A DNA stretch of 64,000 nt from Maridesulfovibrio sp050916235 (lineage in GTDB: Bacteria; Desulfobacterota; Desulfovibrionia; Desulfovibrionales; Desulfovibrionaceae), in the NCBI RefSeq assembly GCF_050916235.1, contig NZ_CP104854.1, forward strand, positions 3,720,001 to 3,784,000, written 5' to 3'. Each line of letters starts with the position of its first letter. Positions within the stretch are counted from its first letter, which is position 1. Position numbers and translations under genes: made by a program. Below, one piece after another: positions 1 to 8,264 of this stretch. The notes beneath the pieces were generated by a model. The model was not told where the DNA came from. It saw nothing but the letters and a program-made list of their open reading frames with translations, and searched no databases.

Positions 1-64
1 CGGTTTTATGATGTTTTCGGTATTGATACTTGCGGATGCTTGAAGATTGTTCACGCACAAAGAA

Positions 65-101
65 GGCCGCAGTTCTGCCAAACGATGGCATAACTGCGGC
101 C
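65..101 (-). terminator. Stem-loop downstream of the TRAP operon
   Basis: Ten-base arms GGCCGCAGTT and AACTGCGGCC enclose a loop that itself contains TGCCA/TGGCA. Read on the minus strand the stem is followed by a T-rich stretch (TTCTTTG). It lies about 100 bp after the dctM stop, so it probably ends the operon. Nothing else is recognisable between 1 and 198. Confidence 0.6.
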
Positions 102-198
102 TGTCCGTGGATATTTTTACGCTGCGGAAAGCAAGACGCTTACCGGTATGCTGCATCCTGTTTCAGTACATAGCTTCGGACTTTAAGACATCGCTTTC

Positions 199-1512
199 CT
201 AATACATAGCTTCCGGAAGGAAGAGAATCAACTGCGGGAAGATGGCGAAAAGCACGATACCTACGATAATCGCCAGCAGGAAGGGCATGGTTCCCTTGAA
301 AATTTCCTCCAGAGTGATGTCCGGGGCGAATTTCTGGGCCATGCCGTAAACCACGTAGACGTTGATCCCGACCGGCGGTGTGATTACCCCGATCTGGGTT
401 ACGAGCACGATAATGACCCCGAACCAGATCGGGTCGAAACCGAGGGTCGTAACAACCGGGTAGAATACCGGGATGGTCAGCATTATCAGGGCCAGCGCGT
501 CCATGAAACATCCGCCGATGAAGTAGATGACCAGAATCATGGACATGATGATCAGCGGGTGCAGGTCAAAGGAGGCGGTCCATTCAGCCACGTTGAAGGG
601 AATGCGGGTGACGGCCAGGAATTTGCCGAAAATTACCGCCCCGGCAACGAGAAAGAGCACCATGCAGGAAGTGCGCAGGGTCTCATAGAGCGAGTTGACG
701 AAGGCCTGCCAGGTAAGCTGGCGTTTGATGATGCCCAGCACAAGGATGCCGAGCACGCCCACTGCCGCTGATTCGTTGGGGGTGAAAAATCCGAAGAACA
801 TACCGCCGATGACCAGCCCGAATACGGCGATGGTGTCGACCAGTCCTATCAGGGATTTTATTTTTTCGCCGAAGGAAAATTCTTCGCCCTTGGGTCCGAG
901 CTGCGGGTTGCGGTGGCAGATGATGCCGATTGCCGCGATGAACAGCACTGTCAGCACCAGCGAGGGGATGATCCCGGCCATGAAAAGCGCGCCTATGGAC
1001 TGCTCGGTAAGCACTCCGTAGACGATGAGCACGACACTCGGCGGCATGATCATGCCCAGTCCGCCACCGGATGCGACGGAACCTGCGGCAAGGGTGTTTG
1101 AATAACCGTAGCGTTTCATCTCCGGGATGCCGACGGTGGCCATTGTTGCTGCAGTGGCCGGGCTGGAACCGCATACGGAGCCGAAGGCGGTGCAGGCCGC
1201 AACGGTCGCCATGGCAAGTCCGCCCTGAATGTGTCCGAGGAAGTGGTAGGCTGTGCTGTACAGCTTGCGGCTGATTCCGCTGTTGAAGGCCAGCTGGCCC
1301 ATCAGTATGAACAGCGGGATGGTGGAAAGGCTGTAGGATGAAAAAGTATCATAAAAACTGCGCGAAAGCAGGTTCATGCCGCCTTTGAGCGAGATGAGCA
1401 TGGAGAATCCGCCTACGCCCACAAGGGTCATTACATATGCCACGGGCATGCGTGTCAGGAACAGGGCCAGCATGACGAAGACGCCGATGATTCCAATGGT
1501 GGTCGGTTCCAT
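199..1512 (-). CDS. dctM: TRAP transporter large permease (DctM family)
   Basis: Large membrane subunit of a tripartite ATP-independent periplasmic (TRAP) transporter, which uses an ion gradient to import organic acids captured by a periplasmic binding protein. The 437-residue length is normal for the family. It is hydrophobic throughout, with about a dozen predicted membrane segments starting at the N-terminus (TIGIIGVFVMLALFL), and has Gly/Pro-rich re-entrant loops such as GGGLGMIMPPS near residue 150 and TPPVGINVYVV near residue 380. The ATG is one base after the dctQ stop, so the two are almost certainly co-translated. It is the last gene of tetR-dctP-dctQ-dctM. The substrate cannot be read from the sequence; C4-dicarboxylates are only one possibility. 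Confidence 0.95.
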   Translation of the reverse strand: MEPTTIGIIGVFVMLALFLTRMPVAYVMTLVGVGGFSMLISLKGGMNLLSRSFYDTFSSYSLSTIPLFILMGQLAFNSGISRKLYSTAYHFLGHIQGGLAMATVAACTAFGSVCGSSPATAATMATVGIPEMKRYGYSNTLAAGSVASGGGLGMIMPPSVVLIVYGVLTEQSIGALFMAGIIPSLVLTVLFIAAIGIICHRNPQLGPKGEEFSFGEKIKSLIGLVDTIAVFGLVIGGMFFGFFTPNESAAVGVLGILVLGIIKRQLTWQAFVNSLYETLRTSCMVLFLVAGAVIFGKFLAVTRIPFNVAEWTASFDLHPLIIMSMILVIYFIGGCFMDALALIMLTIPVFYPVVTTLGFDPIWFGVIIVLVTQIGVITPPVGINVYVVYGMAQKFAPDITLEEIFKGTMPFLLAIIVGIVLFAIFPQLILFLPEAMY

Positions 1513-1513
1513 T

Positions 1514-2002
1514 CTATTCCTCCACTGCGAGGAGCATGACCAGCTCCTTGATGATTGTGAGGGTGAAACAGCCGAAACCGAAGGCCAGAGCGAAAATGAT
1601 CAGGTCGGTGGGCAGTTCGAGGGTCATGGAAACCTCGCCGGATTCGCGTATGCTGCATCCGTACAGGTAGAGCCTCCATGTCACCGTGCCGAAGAGTGCC
1701 GCGCTGATGGTGTTTGTGGTTATTTTGAGGGCGCGGCGGGCGCGTTTGCCGAGCTTGCTGTAAAGAAATTCCACACCGATGTTGCTTCCCTGGGAATGCG
1801 TGTATCCAAGGGCCAGGCCTGTGGTCAGCACCGCCAGAATCGTAACTATTTCCTCAACCCCGAAAATGGGCGAACCGAACACACCTCGCGAAATGATGTC
1901 CGCCCCGGTCAGCAGGGCCATACCTATCAGACAGACTGCGGCAATGTTTTTCAGTACCGCTTCCAGTCCGTCCACCAGACCAGAAAATTTAAAACTGCTC
2001 AC
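1514..2002 (-). CDS. dctQ: TRAP transporter small permease (DctQ family)
   Basis: Small membrane subunit of the same TRAP transporter; it pairs with the large permease in the inner membrane and helps couple the binding protein to transport. At 162 residues, with four hydrophobic segments (near residues 15-37, 50-70, 90-112 and 130-155), it matches the DctQ fold. It sits between dctP and dctM in the usual P-Q-M order. The 140-bp gap to dctP contains a GC-rich hairpin that may reduce expression of the membrane subunits relative to the binding protein. Confidence 0.93.
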   Translation of the reverse strand: MSSFKFSGLVDGLEAVLKNIAAVCLIGMALLTGADIISRGVFGSPIFGVEEIVTILAVLTTGLALGYTHSQGSNIGVEFLYSKLGKRARRALKITTNTISAALFGTVTWRLYLYGCSIRESGEVSMTLELPTDLIIFALAFGFGCFTLTIIKELVMLLAVEE

Positions 2003-2090
2003 AACTCACTCCAATCTTTAATGCTCGCCTTTATTCAATCTTCATCTTTCACTGCCAACAGTATATTACTGCCGTCTAAAAAACACTTTT

Positions 2091-2117
2091 CCCCCGCCGA
2101 GCAAAGCAGGGCGGGGG
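2091..2117 (-). terminator. Intercistronic hairpin between dctP and dctQ
   Basis: Arms CCCCCGCC and GGCGGGGG with a 11-nt loop; on the minus strand the stem is followed by AAAAGTG and six Ts. This position, just after the binding-protein gene, suggests a leaky terminator or mRNA-stabilising hairpin that lets dctP be made in excess over dctQM. That role is inferred from position. Confidence 0.6.
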
Positions 2118-2142
2118 ATGATAATTTTATGTTATCGAGAAG

Positions 2143-3153
2143 CTACTGAACTTTGTTAAGTGTTTCAACGGTAAAGTCCAGAATCTCTTTGCCGTTGAGT
2201 TTTTTGCTGTTAGTCGCTTCTACGTATTCATCCATCATGGGAGCTGCTTTATCCTTCCAGCGTTTGCCTTCTTCTGCGCTCAGTTCGATGAACTGTCCGC
2301 CTTTTTCTGTCAGGAATTCGCGACCGATTTTGTCGCTTTCATCCCATGCCTGAGCGTGTTTGGCGGAGAATTCCTTGTTCAGGGCCATGATTGCCTTCTG
2401 GTCCTGTTCGGAAATAGCATTCCACTTGTCTTTGTTCATAACTACAAAGAAGGTGGTGGTGTAGCCGACGGGGTAGTCAAGGGTGCAGAAATCCACTACC
2501 TCACCCATTTTCCAGCCCTTGTTGGTTTCCATGGGATAGACACCTCCGTTTACTACGCCTTTGCGGATGGCCTGATAGGTGTCGGGCATGGACATGGCAA
2601 CAGGAGCAGCGCCGAGTGCCTTCAGAAGCTGGGCGGAGTTACCGGTTCCGCGGAGTTTCATGCCCTGAATGTCTTCGAGGGTCTTAACCGGCTTCTTTGC
2701 TGTGAAGAGCAGGCCGGGACCGTGGGCATGGAAGAACATGACTTTTACGTCATCAAGCTCAGCAGGCTGAAATTTTTCGTATACGGAGTTGGCTACAGTG
2801 GTTGCTGCAACACCGGATTTGTAGCCGAGGGGCAGGTCGACAGCCGCCATGGTGGGGAAACGTCCGCGGGAATATGCGAGTGCGGACATGCCGATATCGG
2901 AAAGGCCTTCCACTACGCCGTCATAGCACTGCTTGGCCTTGGTCAGTGTTCCACCGGGAAAGTATGCGATGGTCACGCGGCCTTCTGTGCGTTTGGCAAC
3001 CTCATCGGCCCACTCCTGAGCCAGCTTGGACTGGACATGGGTCGGCGGGAAGAAGTTGGAGTAGGTCAGGTTGACTGATTTAGCGCCTGCGCTGAGTGGC
3101 ATAGCCACCATGCAGACTGCTGCTGCCATGACGGTGAGTAAAAGCTTTTTCAT
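2143..3153 (-). CDS. dctP: TRAP transporter periplasmic binding protein (DctP family)
   Basis: Periplasmic solute-binding subunit of the TRAP system. It has a signal peptide (MKKLLLTVMAAAVCMVAMPLS, cleavage likely after AGA near residue 25). The mature part carries family landmarks: YSNFFPPTHVQSKLAQEWADE, the YFPGGTL stretch, and the substrate-carboxylate region around MKLRGTGNSAQLLKALG near residue 170 with its conserved arginine. Length 336 is normal. A strong GGAGG ribosome site precedes the ATG. It is 38 bp after the TetR gene in the same direction, which suggests control by that repressor. Confidence 0.95.
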   Translation of the reverse strand: MKKLLLTVMAAAVCMVAMPLSAGAKSVNLTYSNFFPPTHVQSKLAQEWADEVAKRTEGRVTIAYFPGGTLTKAKQCYDGVVEGLSDIGMSALAYSRGRFPTMAAVDLPLGYKSGVAATTVANSVYEKFQPAELDDVKVMFFHAHGPGLLFTAKKPVKTLEDIQGMKLRGTGNSAQLLKALGAAPVAMSMPDTYQAIRKGVVNGGVYPMETNKGWKMGEVVDFCTLDYPVGYTTTFFVVMNKDKWNAISEQDQKAIMALNKEFSAKHAQAWDESDKIGREFLTEKGGQFIELSAEEGKRWKDKAAPMMDEYVEATNSKKLNGKEILDFTVETLNKVQ

Positions 3154-3191
3154 AGTGCCTCCGATTTTATGAAAAATTCAAGCCTGTGATA

Positions 3192-3785
3192 TCAGGCTTT
3201 TTTGAGTCCATTGGTGAGCGCCAGAGTGACTGCCGCCTCGCGAATATCCTTGAAGTTCACAATGCCGGTTTCAAGTGCGCTTTGGACCATGAATCCTTCA
3301 AAAAGGACCGTGTTGAAGGCACCGATTTTTTCCGGCGGGTAGTCGGTCTCTATGTAACCTCGCACCAGATCGGCAAAGACGTCCTCGGAAAGCCTGTACT
3401 GACTGAGGCTGAGGTCTTCACGAAGTTCAGGTATGCGCGCGGCATAGACCGTGAATTCCAGAAATACTTTTGCCCAGTTCCTGTCACTGACAATGTTTTC
3501 CAGAAAATCCCAGATGATGTGCATCACTTCTTCAAGTGTCTCGGCCCGTTCTAGGCGATCATCGCGGGAGTTGCGGTAGCTGGTCAGCTTGTCTTCGACG
3601 ATTTCCAGAAACAGTTTGTCCTTGCTCACCCAGTGGCGGTAGAAACTGCCCTTGGCGTACCCGGCATGTTTGGTTATTTCGGCCACGGTTGTTTCCATGT
3701 AACCTTTCCGGCCGAAAAGCTCATTGGCTGCCGCCATGAGTTCATGCTTGGTCTGCTGTGATTTTTCCTGTTGTTTTCTGGCCAT
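3192..3785 (-). CDS. TetR-family transcriptional regulator of the TRAP operon
   Basis: A 197-residue TetR-type repressor. The N-terminal helix-turn-helix is clear (LMAAANELFGRKGYMETTVA, then ITKHAGYAKGSFYRHWVSKD, about residues 14-57); the remainder is the helical ligand-binding and dimerisation domain. An in-frame start 105 bp further upstream exists, but the start beginning MARKQQEKSQQ is preferred because it begins at the usual TetR position and leaves a perfect palindrome (3824-3844) upstream as an operator. It is the first gene of the operon with dctPQM, so it probably senses the transported solute or a derivative and represses itself and the transporter. The ligand is unknown. Confidence 0.9.
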   Translation of the reverse strand: MARKQQEKSQQTKHELMAAANELFGRKGYMETTVAEITKHAGYAKGSFYRHWVSKDKLFLEIVEDKLTSYRNSRDDRLERAETLEEVMHIIWDFLENIVSDRNWAKVFLEFTVYAARIPELREDLSLSQYRLSEDVFADLVRGYIETDYPPEKIGAFNTVLFEGFMVQSALETGIVNFKDIREAAVTLALTNGLKKA

Positions 3786-3823
3786 TTGAAGTGCTGCTAA
3801 ACGGTTTTGCGACCTCCGGTCAT

Positions 3824-3844
3824 AAAGTGACCGATGGTCACTTT
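3824..3844. promoter_or_regulatory. Putative TetR operator, perfect inverted repeat
   Basis: Arms AAAGTGACC and GGTCACTTT separated by GAT form a perfect 9+3+9 inverted repeat about 39 bp upstream of the tetR start. Size and position are typical of autoregulatory TetR operators. Confidence 0.7.
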
Positions 3845-4224
3845 TGTGGCTTATAGCTGTGCGAAAGTCTGCTGTCAATACGATTGTCACAAACAGATGA
3901 CTTGTCAGCGACGGAGGTAATTATCAATATGCTTGGCATGGCGTGCGAAGTCTGGGAATATGTGGCACATATTTATCGATTGCAGGCAGTTGTTTCAGTC
4001 TAAGGGACAAGATTTCGGCCCGGATATCTCATTGCGGAATGAACCCGGCGATCTTCTGAGGGGCAACGGCAAGGCTTTTGATGAAATGTGTTGGTTCATG
4101 GAATTGTTCATTGTACCGTATAAAACGGCGAAGCCATACTAAAAGATTTTAAGCCGCCGGAGGCTAAATCAAACTGTCAAAAGCACAAAGCGCATCAAAT
4201 GATATTTGAGTGAGAAGTAATTAC

Positions 4225-5583
4225 GTGAAAAATGTTTTTGCCATACTGGCGTTTCTGATCAGCTGCCAGACATGCGTTATCGCGCACGCACATCCTCTTG
4301 GTGAGGTGGTGCAGGAGACAACGGTCATGAATGAGGGGGCGCGGCTTCTGATAGCTTACAATACCGCTATTGGTCCTTCCATTACCGCCACGCTTATTCC
4401 TGATGCCGACAATGACGGGAAGGTTTCATCTCTGGAGGAGGCAAAGCTGTCCAAGGCGATAAGCGCAATTCTGCTTCCGAACCTTGAAATTCACCTTGAT
4501 GATCGGCTTGTGACCCCGGAACTCTATTACGATTCCGTTTCCCCGGCTCCCGGTGGTTATAATAACGGGCTCCGGTCCAATCTTGTGTATTCGGTCCCGC
4601 TAAGCGGCGAGGACGCGTCCAAGCATTATCTGCGGTTTTCCGATCATAATTTCAGGGCTGGTGAGTTGAAATGGCTTAAGTGGAAAGTTCAGGCCGATCC
4701 CAGATTCAGCGTGGTACGAACCTCCCCTGATTCGCGTGAATTGAATTACCAGTTCTTTTTCAAATCACTGGATGAGCGTGACGGAGAGATACCGGACTCC
4801 GGCCTGACTGGCGGAAATTCCCTTCGCCCAGAGCCGAAGGAGGACCCCAGCCAGGCCGCGCTCAAGGAATACCTTTCACGGGAGAATCTGGGGACCGGAG
4901 CAGCCCTGTTTGCTCTGGGACTGGCTTTTGTGCTGGGCATGGGCCACGCTTTGAGCCCCGGGCACGGTAAGGCCATGGTAGCGGCGTATCTGATAGGCCG
5001 CAGCGGGCGCATCCGGGATGCCTTCACACTGGGGATAATCGTGACCATAACCCATGTTGCCAGCGTGCTTGTGCTTGGAATCGCGGCTCTGCTGCTGTCC
5101 CGCTATTTTCTTCCGGGTGATCTTTATCCATGGCTTGGAGCGTTTTCCGGTGCCCTTGTCTTCGTGGTTGGCTATCTTATGCTGGCAAGGAGGGCGGTGC
5201 ACCATCATCACCATCACGAGCATCACCATGATCATTCCGACAGGAACGGGGCGGTCTCGTGGTGGTCCATGCTCAGTCTGGGCATAGCGGGCGGAATGGT
5301 TCCGTGTCCAACGGCACTGGTGGTGCTGCTGGCCTCGGTTGCATTCGGCAGGATTGTGTTCGGGCTGCTGCTCATTTCCGCTTTCAGTCTCGGCCTTGCC
5401 GCTGTACTTATCATCATCGGAATCCTGACCGTGCGGGCTTCCGGGCTGACCGAGAAGTTTTCCGGTTCCCGCAGGTGGATAGAAAATCTGCCGGTGGCAA
5501 GTGCCGGACTTGTTATGCTGGCCGGTATAGCCATCGCCTTGAATGCCCTGATTGCCGGGGGAGTGATTCGTTTGTCTCTGTAA
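4225..5583 (+). CDS. NicO/RcnA-type nickel-cobalt transporter with periplasmic EF-hand domain
   Basis: Inner-membrane metal transporter, probably an efflux pump for nickel or cobalt. The start chosen is the GTG that gives MKNVFAILAFL, with GAGAAG 7 nt upstream; a GTG five codons earlier is possible. A signal peptide ends at AHA, then comes a periplasmic domain of about 180 residues with an apparent EF-hand loop, DADNDGKVSSLE (about residues 60-71), having D at loop positions 1, 3 and 5, G at 6 and E at 12. The C-terminal half carries the NicO signatures GMGHALSPGHGK (near residue 240) and MVPCPTALVVLL, separated by a His-rich cytoplasmic loop (about residues 325-337). The metal specificity is not determined by sequence. 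No partner gene is adjacent. Confidence 0.85.
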   Translation: MKNVFAILAFLISCQTCVIAHAHPLGEVVQETTVMNEGARLLIAYNTAIGPSITATLIPDADNDGKVSSLEEAKLSKAISAILLPNLEIHLDDRLVTPELYYDSVSPAPGGYNNGLRSNLVYSVPLSGEDASKHYLRFSDHNFRAGELKWLKWKVQADPRFSVVRTSPDSRELNYQFFFKSLDERDGEIPDSGLTGGNSLRPEPKEDPSQAALKEYLSRENLGTGAALFALGLAFVLGMGHALSPGHGKAMVAAYLIGRSGRIRDAFTLGIIVTITHVASVLVLGIAALLLSRYFLPGDLYPWLGAFSGALVFVVGYLMLARRAVHHHHHHEHHHDHSDRNGAVSWWSMLSLGIAGGMVPCPTALVVLLASVAFGRIVFGLLLISAFSLGLAAVLIIIGILTVRASGLTEKFSGSRRWIENLPVASAGLVMLAGIAIALNALIAGGVIRLSL

Positions 5584-5734
5584 GATGCATGGCTACTGAG
5601 TTTGGACTAAATTTTTAATGATGTCTCCGGCGCACTTTTAGCCAGTCCAATCCCGGTGCCTCTTGTCCTGCCTTATGTAGTTATGGTATTCCCTTGTAAT
5701 CAAATGAATTTAATTGTTAGAGAGGGCTGATATC

Positions 5735-6409
5735 ATGAAATTGCGCCTGATGTTGGTAGTTGTACTTTTATGCTTTGCCGGGTGTGTTTCCGGCAAAAAG
5801 GATTATGTGAAAGCTTCCGATGGGCCGATCCCCTTGCCGCAGGCACGGGCGGAGATCATAAAATACTATGATGGCGGTGATTACCTTAAGGATGCAGGTG
5901 TCAGGGCTAAAACTGTTGCCGAAGCCGCGGACAAGGCTCTGGCGGATAAGGTCAAATATCCTGCCGTGGTCATGGTTGTTGAGGACGTTCTGCTGTCCAC
6001 TTACCCGGCGCGCAGGAAACAGGGCTTTTCCGATAATTCCGAAGCACGCAGGGAACTGGATTCCCATGTTATCCTGAGCGCACTTCCGGCAGTGGAGCCT
6101 TCGGTTCAGTTGTTTGAATCTCTTCTGGCCCGTAACATTCCGGTCTTTCTGGTCTCGTATCAACCAGAGGACCTGCGTATTTCAGTGATGGAAAATCTTT
6201 CCAAAAGCGGTTTTTCGGGCTGGAAAAAGCTGTTCATGAAACCGTCCAAGTACCCGGAGGACAGGAATTTCTGTGAAGAGGTACGCAGGGGGCTTGTTGA
6301 TTCCGGGTTCAATATCATAGCCACGGTAGGTGTCCTTGCGGAGGATGTGGCAGGGGAACAGAAGGGGGTTGCTGTTCTTTATCCAAACTATATCTACGAT
6401 AGGCGCTGA
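5735..6409 (+). CDS. HAD-like (acid phosphatase IIIB) lipoprotein lacking the catalytic Asp
   Basis: A 224-residue lipoprotein: the ATG at 5735 follows GAGAGGG and gives a short signal peptide ending in a lipobox FAGC with the lipidated Cys at residue 17. An ATG-like start seven codons earlier would spoil the signal peptide. The body resembles HAD subfamily IIIB acid phosphatases: a motif I-like strand AVVMVVEDVLLS (residues 77-88), the motif II-like strand VFLVSYQPEDLR and the LFMKPSK segment. However, where active enzymes have DxD in motif I this protein has V81 and E83, so the nucleophile is missing. It is therefore likely a non-catalytic or altered member. It stands alone and is followed by a strong terminator. 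Confidence 0.7.
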   Translation: MKLRLMLVVVLLCFAGCVSGKKDYVKASDGPIPLPQARAEIIKYYDGGDYLKDAGVRAKTVAEAADKALADKVKYPAVVMVVEDVLLSTYPARRKQGFSDNSEARRELDSHVILSALPAVEPSVQLFESLLARNIPVFLVSYQPEDLRISVMENLSKSGFSGWKKLFMKPSKYPEDRNFCEEVRRGLVDSGFNIIATVGVLAEDVAGEQKGVAVLYPNYIYDRR

Positions 6410-6427
6410 ACTCTTTACCTATTTCAT

Positions 6428-6468
6428 AAAAAAGTCCGGTTCCTTGTGCTAAGGGACCGGACTTTTTT
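6428..6468. terminator. Bidirectional intrinsic terminator
   Basis: Arms AGTCCGGTTCC and GGGACCGGACT (one G-T wobble) with A-run before and T-run after. It lies between the convergent HAD-like lipoprotein gene and the thioredoxin-reductase-like gene and can serve both. Confidence 0.9.
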
Positions 6469-6480
6469 CGTGTTTTTCGA

Positions 6481-7392
6481 TCAGGTTTTTCTGACGTATT
6501 TGGCGGCACTGAGTCCGGCTACGCAACCTTCTCCGACGGCTTTAGCCATCTGGAGCGGAGGTCCGCAGATGTCTCCGGCAGCAAAAATTCCGGGTACGTT
6601 GGTGCGCTGCTGTTTATCCGTTTCAATGAATTTCATTGATTCGTCAAGCTGGATGCCGAGTTCGGAGGCGAGAGACATTACGCCCTTGGCACCGAGCTCG
6701 ATGAATACTCCGGTCACGGCAAGTTTTTCGCCGGTGTCGAGAACCAGCCCGTCCACGCCGCTGTCTCCGGTTATTTCGGTGACTTCAACACCTTCATGAA
6801 TAATGATGTTTTCGGTCTTAAGGCGTTCCAGCAGTTCCGGTGCAAAGTTGAATTCCTTTGCGATGAGATGGATTTTGGAGGCGATGTGCGAGAGGTGCAG
6901 TGCACCGCCTGCGGCAGCGCTTTCCCCTCCTACGATGGCAACCTCTTCACCTCTGAAGAAGTTCCCGTCGCATTCAATGCAGTAGCTTACACCTTTGCCG
7001 AAGAGGTCTTTTTCTCCGGGAACACCAAGCTTGTTGCGGGTTGTTCCGGTGCAGATGATAATTGCTTTGGTCTTGAACTGTTTTGTTTCAGTATCGATTG
7101 TAAACCCGTTCCCGTCTGGTGACATCAGGTCCGGGGTTTTGATTTTCAGGACATCTTCGTTGAAGAAAACCGCTCCGAAGCTTTCGGCTTGCTGCTGACC
7201 TGTTCTGAGGATCTGCTCCCCGGATATTTCAAGTGTGCAGCAGAAGTTTTCAATGTGCGCCCACCAAAGGCTGCTCTTGTCGTTTTTTCCTAAAATCAGG
7301 ACCTTGAGTCCTTTTCTGGCGGAATGGATTGCAGCTTGCAGGCCTGCGGGTCCTGCTCCCAGGATGATGATGTCATAGTTGGTTTCAGTCAT
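6481..7392 (-). CDS. Thioredoxin reductase-like FAD flavoprotein
   Basis: A 303-residue two-dinucleotide-fold flavoprotein of the thioredoxin reductase family. It has the FAD-binding GAGPAG (residues 12-17), a redox-active CIEC pair (C138, C141) in the typical CxxCDG setting, and the C-terminal FAD motif AAGDICG (residues 271-277). The pyridine-nucleotide domain is atypical: the second nucleotide motif reads VGGESAAAGG, and the HRRxxxR cluster that binds the 2'-phosphate of NADPH is replaced by LIAKEFNF (around residues 176-183). It may thus use NADH or another electron donor such as ferredoxin. No thioredoxin gene is adjacent. A dyad (7418-7437) lies just upstream of its start. Confidence 0.85.
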   Translation of the reverse strand: MTETNYDIIILGAGPAGLQAAIHSARKGLKVLILGKNDKSSLWWAHIENFCCTLEISGEQILRTGQQQAESFGAVFFNEDVLKIKTPDLMSPDGNGFTIDTETKQFKTKAIIICTGTTRNKLGVPGEKDLFGKGVSYCIECDGNFFRGEEVAIVGGESAAAGGALHLSHIASKIHLIAKEFNFAPELLERLKTENIIIHEGVEVTEITGDSGVDGLVLDTGEKLAVTGVFIELGAKGVMSLASELGIQLDESMKFIETDKQQRTNVPGIFAAGDICGPPLQMAKAVGEGCVAGLSAAKYVRKT

Positions 7393-7417
7393 TTCCTGCT
7401 ATCCGTTATGAGGTTGA

Positions 7418-7437
7418 ATGAGTTGGTGATAACTCAT
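7418..7437. promoter_or_regulatory. Dyad upstream of the thioredoxin reductase-like gene
   Basis: ATGAGTT and AACTCAT arms separated by 6 nt, 26 bp upstream of the start codon of the minus-strand flavoprotein gene. It could be an operator or a 5'-UTR hairpin; no regulator is identified. Confidence 0.35.
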
Positions 7438-7498
7438 AAAGTAAGATTCATCCTTAAAAAGACAAGCAATGCCTGAAACGAGTATCCCACAAAAACGG

Positions 7499-8260
7499 TC
7501 AAGAGTTAAGCTGTTCCATGATGGGATCGTAAAGATTTGTTATCCTTTCCGTGTCGGGCAGTTGTGAGAACAGCAGATCCACATGTCCGAGGGATTTCAT
7601 CTGCTGCCTTGACCATCTGAAATTCAGGTCGTAGGCCCAGCTGAGGATAAGCAGTCTGAAGTCATTGACGCTCTTCATATCAAGGTAGTTTGCCTGCTGA
7701 CCATTTTCGATGGATTGCAGGACCGGTTCGCTGACAAGGCCCGGTATGTCCTTGAGCCCCATGAGCGCTACGTTGCTTTCAGGGCGGATGTCCTGCATAT
7801 GGGAAAGCAGTATCTTGATTATATCAACTTTGTCCGAGTCCCTGACTATATCCGTTGCCAGACGGATTTCCGGCGCTAGTTTTTCAGGCAGCTGCCTTCT
7901 GTTATGCAGGGCAATGGCTGCCAGAATGTTCTTGCGTCTCGCCGGAGACAGGGATTCCAGCAGGTGGTGGCGCAGTATGGTCCGCACTCCAGTTGTTGCG
8001 TGGTTGCAGGAGTCCGCGTCTCGGAAAGTCCCGTATTTTTCAAACTGGGGAAAGCGTCCGGTGTCATGAAACAGTGCAGCAATCTGGACCGTTTCCGCCT
8101 GCTCTCCGGTCAGGTCGATGGATTCGCAGATGGCGCAACTGTTTTTATACACTTCAAACGAGTGCATGAATTTAAGCTCAACATCGGCTTTCTTTTCCGG
8201 AGCGGCCTTTTGCAGATAAGGGGCGGTGAAGTCCCGGAATATTTGTTTGTATATTTCCAT
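7499..8260 (-). CDS. HD-domain phosphohydrolase-like protein
   Basis: A 253-residue HD superfamily protein, probably a metal-dependent phosphohydrolase acting on a nucleotide or small phosphate ester. Metal-ligand motifs are intact: MHSF (H33), the HD dyad in ALFHDTGRF (H65, D66), the following NHATTG (H87), and a distal RDSDKVDII aspartate. The start at 8260 (MEIYKQIFRDF) is chosen because an upstream in-frame extension would run deep into the neighbouring gene. It begins 4 bp after the stop of the small membrane protein gene, so the two form an operon. The substrate is unknown; signalling nucleotides or dNTPs are both possible. Confidence 0.75.
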   Translation of the reverse strand: MEIYKQIFRDFTAPYLQKAAPEKKADVELKFMHSFEVYKNSCAICESIDLTGEQAETVQIAALFHDTGRFPQFEKYGTFRDADSCNHATTGVRTILRHHLLESLSPARRKNILAAIALHNRRQLPEKLAPEIRLATDIVRDSDKVDIIKILLSHMQDIRPESNVALMGLKDIPGLVSEPVLQSIENGQQANYLDMKSVNDFRLLILSWAYDLNFRWSRQQMKSLGHVDLLFSQLPDTERITNLYDPIMEQLNS

Positions 8261-8264
8261 GCTC

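Noticed and set aside
2091..2117. Strong terminator that would split the TRAP operon
   Set aside because: Same-strand gene order and the universal P-Q-M pairing make complete termination unlikely. I treat it as a partial terminator or stabiliser.
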